From positions 1-53,392 of the forward strand of contig NZ_JAMBKT010000005.1 of assembly GCF_025290035.1 (NCBI RefSeq): a DNA stretch of 53,392 nucleotides, in the 5' to 3' direction. The translations under genes and the position numbers were made by a program. Origin of the DNA: Apilactobacillus sp. Lineage in GTDB: Bacteria; Bacillota; Bacilli; Lactobacillales; Lactobacillaceae. The notes under the pieces were generated by a model that saw only the letters and a program-made list of their open reading frames with translations, was not told where the DNA came from and searched no databases. Shown piece after piece: positions 9,974 through 19,178 of the stretch; within the stretch, counting starts at the first letter, position 1, and every line of letters starts with the position of its first letter.

Positions 9974-10060
9974 AAAAATCATTAAAATTGAAAAAGTTTA
10001 ATGATAAATATTGTAAAATCGTATACACTAGAGGATGTTATTAAAATAAAGAAATAACTA

Positions 10061-10069
10061 TGGTATACT
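10061..10069 (+). promoter_or_regulatory. mreB operon promoter, extended -10 (TGGTATACT)
   Basis: TGnTATACT lies about 85 bases before mreB in the folC-mreB gap; the -35 region is weak. Confidence 0.5.
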
Positions 10070-10152
10070 GATAAAGTGAATTTAAATATGTATATTTAAA
10101 AAGGTGAAATTAAAAATAGCCAGCCAAATGTATTATGAAGGGATGAAAAACT

Positions 10153-11154
10153 GTGTTTGGATTTGGAACTAAAAACATTGGTATCGATTTAGGTACTGCT
10201 AACACAATCGTCTATGTAGATGGTAAAGAAATCGTGTTAAGAGAACCTTCAGTTGTTGCTAAAAACACAAAAACTGGAGAAATTGTTGCAGTTGGACAAG
10301 AAGCTAGAGATATGATTGGTCGTACTCCAGCAAGTATTTCTGCTATTAGACCTATGAAAGACGGTGTAATTGCTGATTATGAAACTACTGTTACAATGTT
10401 AAAATACTACATTAACAAAGCTGTGGGTAACTCAGGAAAACCATATGTAATGGTTTGTGTACCCAGTGGAATTACAGCCGTTGAAAAGAGAGCCGTTATT
10501 GATGCAACTCGTGTTGCTGGAGCAAAGGATGCTTACGTAATTGAAGAACCATTTGCTGCTGCTATCGGTGCAGGTCTTCCTATTATGGATCCAAAAGGTA
10601 GCATGGTTGTTGATATTGGTGGTGGAACTACTGATGTTGCAACAATTTCATTAGGTGGAATTGTTTCAAGTAGATCACTACGTGTTGCTGGTGACCGTTT
10701 GAATGATGCCATTGCTGCATACATTCGTAAGAACTACAATCTTTTAATTGGTGAAAGAACTGCTGAAAGATTAAAATGGGAAATCGGTTCAGCTTCAGTT
10801 GAAGAAGCTAAGAACATGGAAAATGTTACTATCAGAGGTAGATACCTATTAACAGGTTTACCAAAGAGTATCGAAATTACTGCTGAAGATGTTGCTCGAG
10901 CAATTGCAGAACCAATCCAAGAAATTATTGGTACTGTAAAGGAAACCCTTGAAGAAACATCACCAGAAATTTCAGCTGATGTTATTGATCATGGAATTGT
11001 TTTAACTGGTGGTGGAGCTTTACTAAAGAACTTACCACAAGTTATTTCAGAAGCTACAAAGGTTCCTGTTTCAATTGCTAATAACCCGCTTGATTGTGTT
11101 GCAATCGGAACTGGTGAATCACTAAAGAGCATCGACATTATGAAGAGAAAATAG
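10153..11154 (+). CDS. mreB: rod shape-determining protein MreB
   Basis: A 333-residue actin-fold ATPase with phosphate-1 motif [14 protein letters not shown] near the N-terminus and phosphate-2 motif [12 protein letters not shown] in the middle. It forms membrane-bound filaments that guide the elongasome, consistent with a rod-shaped cell. The start is GTG with a GAAGGG site upstream; the resulting N-terminus [14 protein letters not shown] is the usual one. It heads mreB-mreC-mreD-minC-minD. The radC gene often found just upstream in lactobacilli is absent here. Confidence 0.95.
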   Translation: MFGFGTKNIGIDLGTANTIVYVDGKEIVLREPSVVAKNTKTGEIVAVGQEARDMIGRTPASISAIRPMKDGVIADYETTVTMLKYYINKAVGNSGKPYVMVCVPSGITAVEKRAVIDATRVAGAKDAYVIEEPFAAAIGAGLPIMDPKGSMVVDIGGGTTDVATISLGGIVSSRSLRVAGDRLNDAIAAYIRKNYNLLIGERTAERLKWEIGSASVEEAKNMENVTIRGRYLLTGLPKSIEITAEDVARAIAEPIQEIIGTVKETLEETSPEISADVIDHGIVLTGGGALLKNLPQVISEATKVPVSIANNPLDCVAIGTGESLKSIDIMKRK

Positions 11155-11159
11155 TTTAG

Positions 11160-11190
11160 ATAAGCGGGGAGGATATCTTCCCGCTTATTT
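11160..11190 (+). terminator. hairpin between mreB and mreC (weak terminator or processing site)
   Basis: A strong inverted repeat (ATAAGCGGG...CCCGCTTAT with further pairing inside) follows the mreB stop, but only a short, broken T stretch follows. It may lower mreCD expression relative to mreB rather than end transcription. Confidence 0.55.
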
Positions 11191-11210
11191 GCTAGTTCGG
11201 AGGACTTATT

Positions 11211-12056
11211 ATGCGAAAATTTTTCTCCAATCGAAAATGGATGACATTTGCTGTGATTTTTATTATCTGTTTAGCATTTATTTCATTTTCTGTATCCACT
11301 AGAAATAAGAAATCAATGCCACCATTTATTCAAAGATTCGGCAATGACGTGGTTGGAATTGTGGGATGGACTGTTTCAGGACCATCTAATGCGTTAAGAC
11401 ATGCAGGTGAAACTGTTAATAATTTAATTAACACATATAAAGAAAACCAAAGACTAAAAGCACAAGTGGAAACTGTAACTGCTACAAAGGTGAGAGACCA
11501 AGCATTACAAAAAGAAAACAGTCAGCTAAAACGTGAGTTAGATATCAAAGATGGATTAACTGACTACAACCCAATTGTTGCTGAAGTATTGGTTAGAACA
11601 CCTTCTGCATGGCAAAATCAATTTGTAATTAATAAAGGTAAATCTGCCGGTATTCAAAAGAATATGTCTGTGTTAGGTGCTAAGGGACTTATCGGAAGAG
11701 TGATTGAAGTTAATAACACTAACAGTAAAGTTGAATTAATCTCAGATACTGTTGACTCTGATGATAAGTTCTCTGTTGAAGCAATTAATTCTAGCGGTCA
11801 AGTCGTAAATGGAATTATTAACGGGTATGATCGAAAGACTGGTCAATTAATCATTGGTCATTTGAATACAAAAGTGAAACTTAAAGTGAATGATAAGGTA
11901 TCTACTAATGGTTTAGGTGGATTAACACCAAAGGGAATTTACATTGGTAAAATTGCAAAAGTAACAAGTGATGATTTTGGAACTGCTACTAAAGTGTATG
12001 TAAAAACACCTGCCGATATGAACGATTTAGAAGTAGTTACCGTTGTTAATAAATAA
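11211..12056 (+). CDS. mreC: rod shape-determining protein MreC
   Basis: A 281-residue protein with an N-terminal membrane segment (about residues 10-28), a coiled coil (about 70-110) and the extracytoplasmic beta-rich MreC domain. It bridges MreB and MreD with the elongation penicillin-binding protein. A CGGAGGAC site precedes the ATG. Length is normal for the family. It is followed by mreD after 18 bases. Confidence 0.93.
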   Translation: MRKFFSNRKWMTFAVIFIICLAFISFSVSTRNKKSMPPFIQRFGNDVVGIVGWTVSGPSNALRHAGETVNNLINTYKENQRLKAQVETVTATKVRDQALQKENSQLKRELDIKDGLTDYNPIVAEVLVRTPSAWQNQFVINKGKSAGIQKNMSVLGAKGLIGRVIEVNNTNSKVELISDTVDSDDKFSVEAINSSGQVVNGIINGYDRKTGQLIIGHLNTKVKLKVNDKVSTNGLGGLTPKGIYIGKIAKVTSDDFGTATKVYVKTPADMNDLEVVTVVNK

Positions 12057-12074
12057 ATTTTGAGGTGATTAAGC

Positions 12075-12593
12075 ATGAAAAAGTATTATCCAATTAGATA
12101 TGTATTTATAATTGGTTTATTCATCGCGTTTTTTCTTGATGGATCAATTTCATTAATCTTTAGTCATCTTTTATTTGGTAATTTTGTTTTTGTTCCTAAT
12201 CTAACTTTCATTTGGCTTTTTTTTGGAATGTACTTTATAAATAGAACCAATGAGCATATTGAGATGTGGGCAGCTATAATCGGGTTAGTCTTCGATTTGT
12301 TCTATACTGGAATCATTGGTGTTAATGTTATAATTTTTCCATTGGCTATTTATATCGGAAAGAAATTATACCAATACTTACCAACAAACGTATTAATGGG
12401 AATTTTATCATTTGGAATAAATGTAATTTTGATTAATATGCTTTCGTTTGGTTTAAATCGATTAATGCATGCAACAAACTATTCTGGTAGTTATTTTATA
12501 ATCCATGCAATGATTCCTACTTTAATATTCAATCTAATTATTTTTATGATTTTATTTATTCCAGTGGGAGTATTGTTCGATAGAATTGAATAA
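12075..12593 (+). CDS. mreD: rod shape-determining protein MreD
   Basis: A 172-residue, very hydrophobic protein with about five predicted membrane segments, the size and layout of MreD, an integral membrane part of the elongasome. Recognition rests mainly on position after mreC and on the membrane topology, since MreD sequences diverge quickly. A GAGGTG site precedes the ATG. Confidence 0.9.
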   Translation: MKKYYPIRYVFIIGLFIAFFLDGSISLIFSHLLFGNFVFVPNLTFIWLFFGMYFINRTNEHIEMWAAIIGLVFDLFYTGIIGVNVIIFPLAIYIGKKLYQYLPTNVLMGILSFGINVILINMLSFGLNRLMHATNYSGSYFIIHAMIPTLIFNLIIFMILFIPVGVLFDRIE

Positions 12594-12626
12594 TTAAACA
12601 TGATATAAGAGGGAGTATCTAATTAA

Positions 12627-13298
12627 ATGCAATCAGTAGTACTTAAAGGAACAAAAGATGGATATGAGTTAATTTTAAAAGAAACTGCAAGTATTAGAGA
12701 GATACTTGTTGATTTAAAACAACTTTTAGAGGATCTTAGCGAAGAAAGTAAGAAAAACAGTAACAAGCTTAGTTTAAATGTTCAATTAGGTAATAGATTA
12801 ATGTCAGATGGAGCTAAAAATGATATTATTAAGTTAGTTGAGGAATATGACAATTTAGAAATTGGCAATTTTTTAACTAATGTTATTACCAAAGAAGAAT
12901 CTCAAAAGATTATGGCGCAAAATAACGTTGATGTTATGAGTAGAGTCATAAGAAATGGTCAAGAAGTAAACATCGATGGTGATGTTTTGTTCTTTGGTAA
13001 AATCCATGAAGGTGGTAAATTATTTGCTACTGGAAATATTTACAATATGGGAATTGTTGAAGGAATCGTTCAAGCAGGATTTCCAGATGATGAAAGTAAG
13101 CTAATAATTGGTAATTTACATACTGCTCAGCAAGTTCGCGTGGGTGAACAATACGATATTGTTTCTGATAAGCCAATTGAAGACTCTGAAAAAACAGTTG
13201 TATATGTAAATGATCTACATGTTTTAAGCTATGGTAAAATAAAAAATCTAAAAGAGATTAATCCTAAGTTCTTTAATCGAATTGGAGGTATTGAGTAA
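12627..13298 (+). CDS. minC: septum site-determining protein MinC
   Basis: A 223-residue protein with a variable N-terminal domain and a C-terminal beta-helix domain (about residues 105-205, including GDVLFFGKIHEGGKLFATGNIY). MinC inhibits FtsZ assembly away from mid-cell when recruited by MinD. Its last base is shared with the first base of minD, indicating translational coupling. A GAGGGAG site lies upstream. Confidence 0.92.
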   Translation: MQSVVLKGTKDGYELILKETASIREILVDLKQLLEDLSEESKKNSNKLSLNVQLGNRLMSDGAKNDIIKLVEEYDNLEIGNFLTNVITKEESQKIMAQNNVDVMSRVIRNGQEVNIDGDVLFFGKIHEGGKLFATGNIYNMGIVEGIVQAGFPDDESKLIIGNLHTAQQVRVGEQYDIVSDKPIEDSEKTVVYVNDLHVLSYGKIKNLKEINPKFFNRIGGIE

Positions 13299-14101
13299 TG
13301 GGAAAAGCCATTGTAATTACATCAGGTAAAGGTGGAGTTGGTAAGACAACTTCAAGTGCAAATGTCGGAATTGCGTTAGCAATGATGGGTAAAAGAGTTT
13401 GTTTAATCGATTTAGATATCGGTTTGAGAAATCTAGATGTTGTAATGGGATTAGATAATCGTGTTATGTACGACATCGTTGATGTGGCAACTGGAAGAGT
13501 AAAGCTAGTTCAAGCAATGGTAAAAGACAAACGTTTCGATGATTTGTTATACCTATTACCAGCTGCACAAAATACTGATAAAACTGCTTTAAATGAAGAA
13601 CAAGTTAAAAGTATCGTTGACGAATTAAAACCTGATTTTGATTATGTATTTATTGATTGTCCTGCCGGTATCGAACAAGGATTTATCAATGCTGTATCAG
13701 GTGCCGATGGTGCGATTGTTGTTACTACACCTGAAATTTCAGCAGTTCGTGATGCTGATAGAGTAATTGGTTTATTAGAACAACATCCATTACAAGAAAC
13801 ACCTAAACTAATTATCAACCGTATTAGAAAGTCACTAATGAACGATGATAACTATATGGATGTGGATGAAATTACCACTCATCTTGGAATTGATTTATTA
13901 GGAATCATTTTAGATGATGATAAGGTAATTAGTACTTCTAACCATGGTGAATCAATTGTTATGAACCCTGATAATCCAACTGCTCAAGGATACAGAAACG
14001 TATCTAGAAGACTTGAAGGAGAAACTGTTCCTTTAATGAAAATTGATGCTTCAAAAGAAAGTACTTGGGATAAATTTAAGCACTTATTTAAACGTAATTA
14101 A
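13298..14101 (+). CDS. minD: septum site-determining ATPase MinD
   Basis: A 267-residue ParA-family ATPase with the deviant Walker A motif GKGGVGKTT near residue 10 and a C-terminal amphipathic membrane-targeting helix (STWDKFKHLFKRN). It binds membrane in the ATP form and recruits MinC. The ATG overlaps the minC stop. MinE, DivIVA and MinJ are not in the window. Confidence 0.96.
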   Translation: MGKAIVITSGKGGVGKTTSSANVGIALAMMGKRVCLIDLDIGLRNLDVVMGLDNRVMYDIVDVATGRVKLVQAMVKDKRFDDLLYLLPAAQNTDKTALNEEQVKSIVDELKPDFDYVFIDCPAGIEQGFINAVSGADGAIVVTTPEISAVRDADRVIGLLEQHPLQETPKLIINRIRKSLMNDDNYMDVDEITTHLGIDLLGIILDDDKVISTSNHGESIVMNPDNPTAQGYRNVSRRLEGETVPLMKIDASKESTWDKFKHLFKRN

Positions 14102-14109
14102 TATAATTA

Positions 14110-14138
14110 TTGATTAAATGATAATTATAAGTTATTCT
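14110..14138 (+). promoter_or_regulatory. promoter of the T-box/ABC transporter operon, TTGATT-17-TATTCT
   Basis: The two hexamers are 17 bases apart and lie just after minD; transcription would start near 14145, upstream of the T-box leader. Confidence 0.6.
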
Positions 14139-14144
14139 ATTAAC

Positions 14145-14395
14145 ATTAAAACTTTGATCAGGAATTCGTTTATGGATGAATCGTAGAGAGCCTATGTAGC
14201 TGAGAAATAGGTATTCTACATAAACATTCACGCCTGTGAGTTGTTATTCTGAACGTAATTAGGAATAAACCGGTGCAACCGTTATCTGCGAGTCTTATGA
14301 CTCATTAAGCTATTTTGTGTGAACAAAATAGGAAATTAGGTGGAACCACGTTTTCAAACGTCCTTTTGGCAAATGCCAAAAGGGCGTTTTTTTAT
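14145..14395 (+). promoter_or_regulatory. T-box riboswitch controlling an amino acid ABC transporter
   Basis: The leader holds an AGAGAG Stem I motif (14185-14190), several hairpins, the conserved T-box AGGTGGAACCACG (14338-14350) and a strong terminator at 14356-14393 whose stem is AAACGTCCTTTTGGC and its complement, followed by T. TGGA in the bulge implies a tRNA ending UCCA (discriminator U73). In Firmicutes that suggests Thr, Gly or Cys rather than Val or Ala. Stem I is short and I could not place the specifier with confidence (ACA at 14218-14220 is one candidate). This leader fills the gene-free stretch 14102-14410. Confidence 0.92.
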
Positions 14396-14410
14396 TAAGG
14401 AGGATTAAAG

Positions 14411-15049
14411 ATGCAATATATATTAGAAATATTACCTTCATTATTTTCTGGGGTAGTAACTACTTTAGAAATTTTTGTTTTAACAATTGTACTATCAATT
14501 CCGTTGGGAATTATTGTTTCACTAGCATTGACTGGAAAAAGTATTATCAAGTTAATCTTTGAATTCTATGTCTGGATCATGCGTGGAACACCGCTATTAT
14601 TACAACTTATTTTTATTTTCTACGGGTTACCAATTATTGGAATTGTATTTCCTAGATTTGAAGCAGCATTATTCGCATTTACATTAAACTACGCAGCATA
14701 TTTCGCTGAAATATTTAGAGGTGGTTTTCAATCAATTCCAAATAATCAATTTGAAAGCGCTAAGATGCTTAGATTGAGTCGTTGGCAAACTTTACGCAAA
14801 GTAATTATTCCACAAGTCGTAAAAATCGTATTACCATCAATTGGAAATGAAGTAATTAACTTAGTTAAAGATTCATCACTAGTTTATGTAATTGGAATTG
14901 GCGACTTATTACAAGCTGGTAATATCGCCACAGCAAGAGACGTTACATTAGTACCGTTGATTTTAGTTGCTATATTCTACTTGGCATTAACTGCGATATT
15001 AACTATTGCGTTACGTAAATTAGAACAACACTTTGATTACTGGAGATAG
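14411..15049 (+). CDS. polar amino acid ABC transporter, permease
   Basis: A 212-residue HisM/GlnP-type permease with about five membrane segments and the EAA-loop signature (FESAKMLRLSRWQTLRKVIIPQ) that contacts the ATPase. With the next two genes it forms a complete importer: permease, ATPase, binding lipoprotein. One permease gene implies a homodimeric channel. The upstream T-box indicates that uptake responds to the charging state of a tRNA, so the substrate is probably the matching amino acid. AAGGAGGA precedes the ATG. Confidence 0.93.
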   Translation: MQYILEILPSLFSGVVTTLEIFVLTIVLSIPLGIIVSLALTGKSIIKLIFEFYVWIMRGTPLLLQLIFIFYGLPIIGIVFPRFEAALFAFTLNYAAYFAEIFRGGFQSIPNNQFESAKMLRLSRWQTLRKVIIPQVVKIVLPSIGNEVINLVKDSSLVYVIGIGDLLQAGNIATARDVTLVPLILVAIFYLALTAILTIALRKLEQHFDYWR

Positions 15050-15064
15050 AAAGGGGGAATAGTC

Positions 15065-15703
15065 ATGTTTAAAGTAATTAAATTAAATAAGAGTTTTCAA
15101 GGTAAAACAATTATTAAGGATATGGATTTATCAGTAGATGATGATGAAATTTTAAGTATCGTTGGACCTTCAGGTGCTGGTAAAACAACTTTACTTAGAT
15201 GTATTACTGGATTAGAACAACCGGATTCTGGTAAGTTTATTTTAGATGGAAAAGAAATTGATCCATCAGATTCAACTCAATCTGTTATTGGTGTTGTATT
15301 CCAAGATTTTGGATTATTCCCTAATCTAACGGTAATTGAGAATATTATTTTAGCTCCACAATTAGTTTTGAAAAAATCAAAAGATGAAGCTAAAAAAGAG
15401 GCTCAAGAGTTAATTGATAAACTAGATTTAACTGGAAAAGAAACACTATACCCATATCAATTATCCGGTGGACAAAAACAACGCGTGGCAATTGTTAGAA
15501 CATTAGCAATGCATCCTAAGATTATTTGTTATGACGAACCAACATCTGCTTTGGATCCAAAACTTAGTGAAGAAGTTGGAAAGATTATATTAGATTTAAA
15601 ACAACAAAAAATAACACAGCTTGTGGTAACTCACGATATGTCATTTGCTAAACAAGTTGCTGATAAGGTGAAAGAAGTTAAACCATTTAAAGAGGGGGAA
15701 TAG
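15065..15703 (+). CDS. polar amino acid ABC transporter, ATP-binding protein
   Basis: A 212-residue ABC ATPase with Walker A GPSGAGKTT near residue 34, signature LSGGQKQRVAI, Walker B IICYDEPTSALD and the H-loop in VTHDMSFAKQVAD. GlnQ-type ATPases are usually about 240 residues; this one stops soon after the H-loop (ending KPFKEGE), so the short C-terminal segment of GlnQ is missing. All nucleotide-binding motifs are intact. It lies 15 bases after the permease with an AAAGGGGGA site. Confidence 0.93.
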   Translation: MFKVIKLNKSFQGKTIIKDMDLSVDDDEILSIVGPSGAGKTTLLRCITGLEQPDSGKFILDGKEIDPSDSTQSVIGVVFQDFGLFPNLTVIENIILAPQLVLKKSKDEAKKEAQELIDKLDLTGKETLYPYQLSGGQKQRVAIVRTLAMHPKIICYDEPTSALDPKLSEEVGKIILDLKQQKITQLVVTHDMSFAKQVADKVKEVKPFKEGE

Positions 15704-15707
15704 TATA

Positions 15708-16568
15708 ATGTCGAAAAAGATAAAATATAGTGGCATATTCACAATTCTTCTGTTAACTATCTTCATCCTAACTGGTTGTTCTTCGGTTACTAAAAGAGCA
15801 GATCATTACGATAATTGGAATAGAATTAAGCAAAGCAAAAAGATTACTATTGGTCTAGATGTTACTTTTGTTCCAATGGGGTTTGAAAACAAGAGTGGAA
15901 AAATCACTGGATTTGATGTTGATTTAGCTAACGCTGTATTTAAGAAATATGGAATTAAAGCAGTATTTCAACCAATCGATTGGTCCATGAACGTTACAGA
16001 ACTTCGCAATACAACGATTGATTTAATTTGGAATGGTTTTTCGATTACTCCAGAACGAGAAAAAGTGGTAAACTTTAGTACACCATATTTGTCCAATGAC
16101 CAAGAATTAGTAACTCTTAAATCTTCTAACATTAATAAATTTAGTGATATGAAGGGCAAATATTTGGGAGCACAAAGTGGTTCGTCCGGACTAAATGATA
16201 TAAATGATCAACCGCAATTATTGAGAAAGTATATTAAGAATCAATCACCAATTTTGTATAACTCTTTTACTAATGCATTTATTGATTTGAATCACGGTAG
16301 AATTAGTGGATTATTAATTGATAGCACTTATGCTAACTATTACATTGCACACCAACCTAATCCAGATGATTACAAGATTGTAACAGGTGCTTTCCCAAGA
16401 GAAGAATTTGGTGTCGGAATTAGAAAAGGCGATAAAACATTAAAAAATAAGATTAATATCGCTTTGAAACAATTAGCTAAATCCGGAGAACTTAAAAAGA
16501 TTTGTGAAAAATGGTTCGGTAAAAATTATAGAACACCACTTTTAAAAATAACTAAGCAAACTAAGTAG
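15708..16568 (+). CDS. polar amino acid ABC transporter, substrate-binding lipoprotein
   Basis: A 286-residue SBP_bac_3 family protein. It has a charged N-terminus (MSKKIKYSG), a hydrophobic stretch and the lipobox LTGCSS with the lipidated Cys near residue 24. The body includes the family stretch KITGFDVDLANAVFKKYG and ends near CEKWFG. It should be anchored outside the membrane and deliver a polar amino acid to the permease. It starts 4 bases after the ATPase gene. Confidence 0.93.
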   Translation: MSKKIKYSGIFTILLLTIFILTGCSSVTKRADHYDNWNRIKQSKKITIGLDVTFVPMGFENKSGKITGFDVDLANAVFKKYGIKAVFQPIDWSMNVTELRNTTIDLIWNGFSITPEREKVVNFSTPYLSNDQELVTLKSSNINKFSDMKGKYLGAQSGSSGLNDINDQPQLLRKYIKNQSPILYNSFTNAFIDLNHGRISGLLIDSTYANYYIAHQPNPDDYKIVTGAFPREEFGVGIRKGDKTLKNKINIALKQLAKSGELKKICEKWFGKNYRTPLLKITKQTK

Positions 16569-16579
16569 AGGTGAATTTG

Positions 16580-17854
16580 ATGAATATAGCGATTAATGAT
16601 GGAGTGGAATTAAATGTTATTCCTGAGGATAAATTTAAAACTATTTCCTTTACTGTAGACTTAATTGCAGAAAATGAAAAAGAAAATTTAGCTAAACGTG
16701 CTGTCTTAGCTGAATTAATGGAAATTAGTAATGAAGATTATTCAACTCAATCTAAATTAGCTAGAAAGCTTTCATCAATGTATGGAGCAACTTTTGGGAC
16801 TAATGTTTTGAGATATGGAAATTTATCAGTTTTAAGAATTTCATTGAGCATTCCTAATCCAAAATTTTTTGATTCATCAGAAAATATACTAAATGAAGCA
16901 ATTGAATTTTTAAAAGGTGTATTATTCCACCCGTTAGTTAGTGATGGAAGTTACGATGAAAAAACGTTTGAATTGCAAAGAAAAAATATGAAGAAGTATG
17001 TTTCTTCGATCGCTGATAATAAGCGGTTCTTTGCTTCCACTAAGTTAAAAGAATTATTCTTCAAAAATGATATCAATCGCGGGATATTCTTGTATGGCCG
17101 AGAAGATGATTATGACGATATCTCAGCTAAGGAAGAGTATGATTATTATCAAGAAGTAATGGCAAACGATAACGTTAAAATATCTGTTATCGGGGATGTT
17201 AACGAATCAAATATGCTAGATTTATTTAAATCATTTGAGTTTGGACAAAAGTCATCGATAAGACGAATTATATCTTTATCTGACTTTGCTGTTAATAAAG
17301 AAGTTGAAGTTGTCAAAAAACAAATTAATTCTTCACAAAGCTATTTAAACATGGGATATAGACTGCCTGTTTTTTATGATGACGATGAGTTTATGGCGGC
17401 AGTCTTATTCAATGCTGTTTTTGGTGGAACCCCACAATCAAAATTATTTAAAAATGTAAGAGAAAAGAATAGTTTAGCTTATAGCGCAAGTAGCAGTTAT
17501 AGCTCAATTAATGGATTTTTAATGGTATCTACAGGAATAAACGCCAGAAACTATCAAAAGGTTATTGATATAGTTGAGGAACAACTAAATGAAATGATCA
17601 ACGGAAATATTGATTTAGATACGTTGAACAGTATTAAAGCTGAAATGATAAACGCTAAGAAGTCCGTTTTAGATAGTCCTAGACAAAGTATTGAACAAGA
17701 ATTTACTAACACTTTATTAAATAGAAAAGTTTCCTTTGCAGAATGGGAACAATCTGTTTTATCGGTTAGCGTTTCGGATATAGCTAGGGTAGCTAGAAAG
17801 TTAAAATTAAATTCAATTTTCTTTTTAGAAGGGCGGATTAAAAGTGGAGATTAA
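16580..17854 (+). CDS. M16 family protein lacking the zinc motif (YmfF-like)
   Basis: A 424-residue M16 (pitrilysin-type) peptidase homologue. The N-terminal HxxEH zinc motif of active members is absent; the equivalent stretch reads LAELMEISNEDY. It is therefore probably the non-catalytic partner of the next gene, as in the YmfF/YmfH pair of Bacilli. I start it at ATG 16580 because AGAGGTG (16567-16573) is a well-spaced ribosome site for it and overlaps the alternative GTG at 16571. It overlaps the next gene by 11 bases. Confidence 0.85.
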   Translation: MNIAINDGVELNVIPEDKFKTISFTVDLIAENEKENLAKRAVLAELMEISNEDYSTQSKLARKLSSMYGATFGTNVLRYGNLSVLRISLSIPNPKFFDSSENILNEAIEFLKGVLFHPLVSDGSYDEKTFELQRKNMKKYVSSIADNKRFFASTKLKELFFKNDINRGIFLYGREDDYDDISAKEEYDYYQEVMANDNVKISVIGDVNESNMLDLFKSFEFGQKSSIRRIISLSDFAVNKEVEVVKKQINSSQSYLNMGYRLPVFYDDDEFMAAVLFNAVFGGTPQSKLFKNVREKNSLAYSASSSYSSINGFLMVSTGINARNYQKVIDIVEEQLNEMINGNIDLDTLNSIKAEMINAKKSVLDSPRQSIEQEFTNTLLNRKVSFAEWEQSVLSVSVSDIARVARKLKLNSIFFLEGRIKSGD

Positions 17855-19100
17855 AAATTATCAACAATATGGCGATAAAGTTTATATTGATGAATTAGAA
17901 AATGGTTTATCAGTAGTGATGATTCCCAAATCTGGATATCATAAAACTTATGCTACTTTTTCAGTCAATTATGGTTCTATTGATACCACGATTAATGGAA
18001 AAAAATATCCAGCAGGAATTGCTCACTTTCTAGAACATAAAATGTTTGATAAGAAAGATCATGATTCAATGGATGTTTTTTCTAAATATGGGGCATCATC
18101 AAATGCATTTACTAACTTCAATAAAACTAGTTATTTATTTGCAACAACTGATAATGTTCATGACAACTTAATGGAACTTCTTGATTTTGTTCAAGATCCT
18201 TATTTTGATGAACAAAAAGTTGAAAAAGAAAAAGGGATTATTGGACAGGAAATAAGTATGTATGATGATAATCCGGGTTCGGTATTATTTTTCAAAACGA
18301 TTCAAAATATGTATCCCGATACACCACTTAATGTTGATATTGCAGGTAGTCAAGAATCAATTAATAAGATAACTAAAGATGATTTATACGATTCATATAA
18401 TTACTTCTATCAACCTAACAACATGCAACTTACCATTGTAGGAGATATCAATCCTGATGAAACATTAGGATGGGTCATTGATAATCAAAAGCAAAAGAGT
18501 TCTCCAAACGTAAGATCAATTAATAAAACACTAATTGAATCTAACGATATAGTTAAAGAAACCACGCAAGAAATGGATGTTAGCATACCTAAAGTAGCAA
18601 TTGGAATTAAAGGTAGTAGCGAATTTAATAACGATATCAAATATGAATTATCAATTTCACTATTATTACAAATGCTGCTTTCAGAAGGATCAGAAGTATA
18701 TGAAAACCTCTATAACAAAGGTATTATTGATGATTCATTTGGCTTCGATTTTGATTGTGAAGATCAATTTAATTATGCAATCTTTGCTGGTGAAACTGAT
18801 GATATAGATAGTTTTTATCAAGAAATTTCAAAAGTTCTATTTGATTTTGAAGATATTGTTAAAGAATTGAATGATGAATTTGAACTGATTAAGAGAGAAG
18901 AAATTGGTCAACATATTTCAATGATGAATTCAATTGAAGCAGTATCAAACAGTGTTAACGATAAGGATCATAACTATCGTAACTTGTATGATGAAATCGA
19001 TATTATTAAATCTTTGCAATTAAGTGACATAATTTACTATGGTAAAATGTTATTAAAAGAAGAATTTATGGTGAAAAATATCATTTTACCTCAAAAATAA
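17844..19100 (+). CDS. M16 family zinc peptidase (YmfH-like)
   Basis: A 418-residue M16 peptidase with an intact inverted zinc motif HFLEH (residues 61-65) and a downstream acidic stretch (EKEKGIIGQEISMYDDNPG) that should hold the third zinc ligand. The start is GTG within the end of the preceding gene, so the two are translationally coupled and likely act as a pair. The physiological substrate in lactobacilli is not known to me; related Bacillus proteins act in peptide processing. A separate promoter follows before the rodZ-like gene. Confidence 0.9.
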   Translation: MEIKNYQQYGDKVYIDELENGLSVVMIPKSGYHKTYATFSVNYGSIDTTINGKKYPAGIAHFLEHKMFDKKDHDSMDVFSKYGASSNAFTNFNKTSYLFATTDNVHDNLMELLDFVQDPYFDEQKVEKEKGIIGQEISMYDDNPGSVLFFKTIQNMYPDTPLNVDIAGSQESINKITKDDLYDSYNYFYQPNNMQLTIVGDINPDETLGWVIDNQKQKSSPNVRSINKTLIESNDIVKETTQEMDVSIPKVAIGIKGSSEFNNDIKYELSISLLLQMLLSEGSEVYENLYNKGIIDDSFGFDFDCEDQFNYAIFAGETDDIDSFYQEISKVLFDFEDIVKELNDEFELIKREEIGQHISMMNSIEAVSNSVNDKDHNYRNLYDEIDIIKSLQLSDIIYYGKMLLKEEFMVKNIILPQK

Positions 19101-19133
19101 ATGATAACGCGGTTTAGATTATTGGGTATGGTA

Positions 19134-19142
19134 TGATATACT
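19134..19142 (+). promoter_or_regulatory. extended -10 promoter before the RodZ-like gene
   Basis: TGATATACT (TGnTATACT) lies about 37 bases before the start codon. Confidence 0.5.
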
Positions 19143-19178
19143 ATAAATATAAAATAATAAATAAGTGGAGTAATACCT

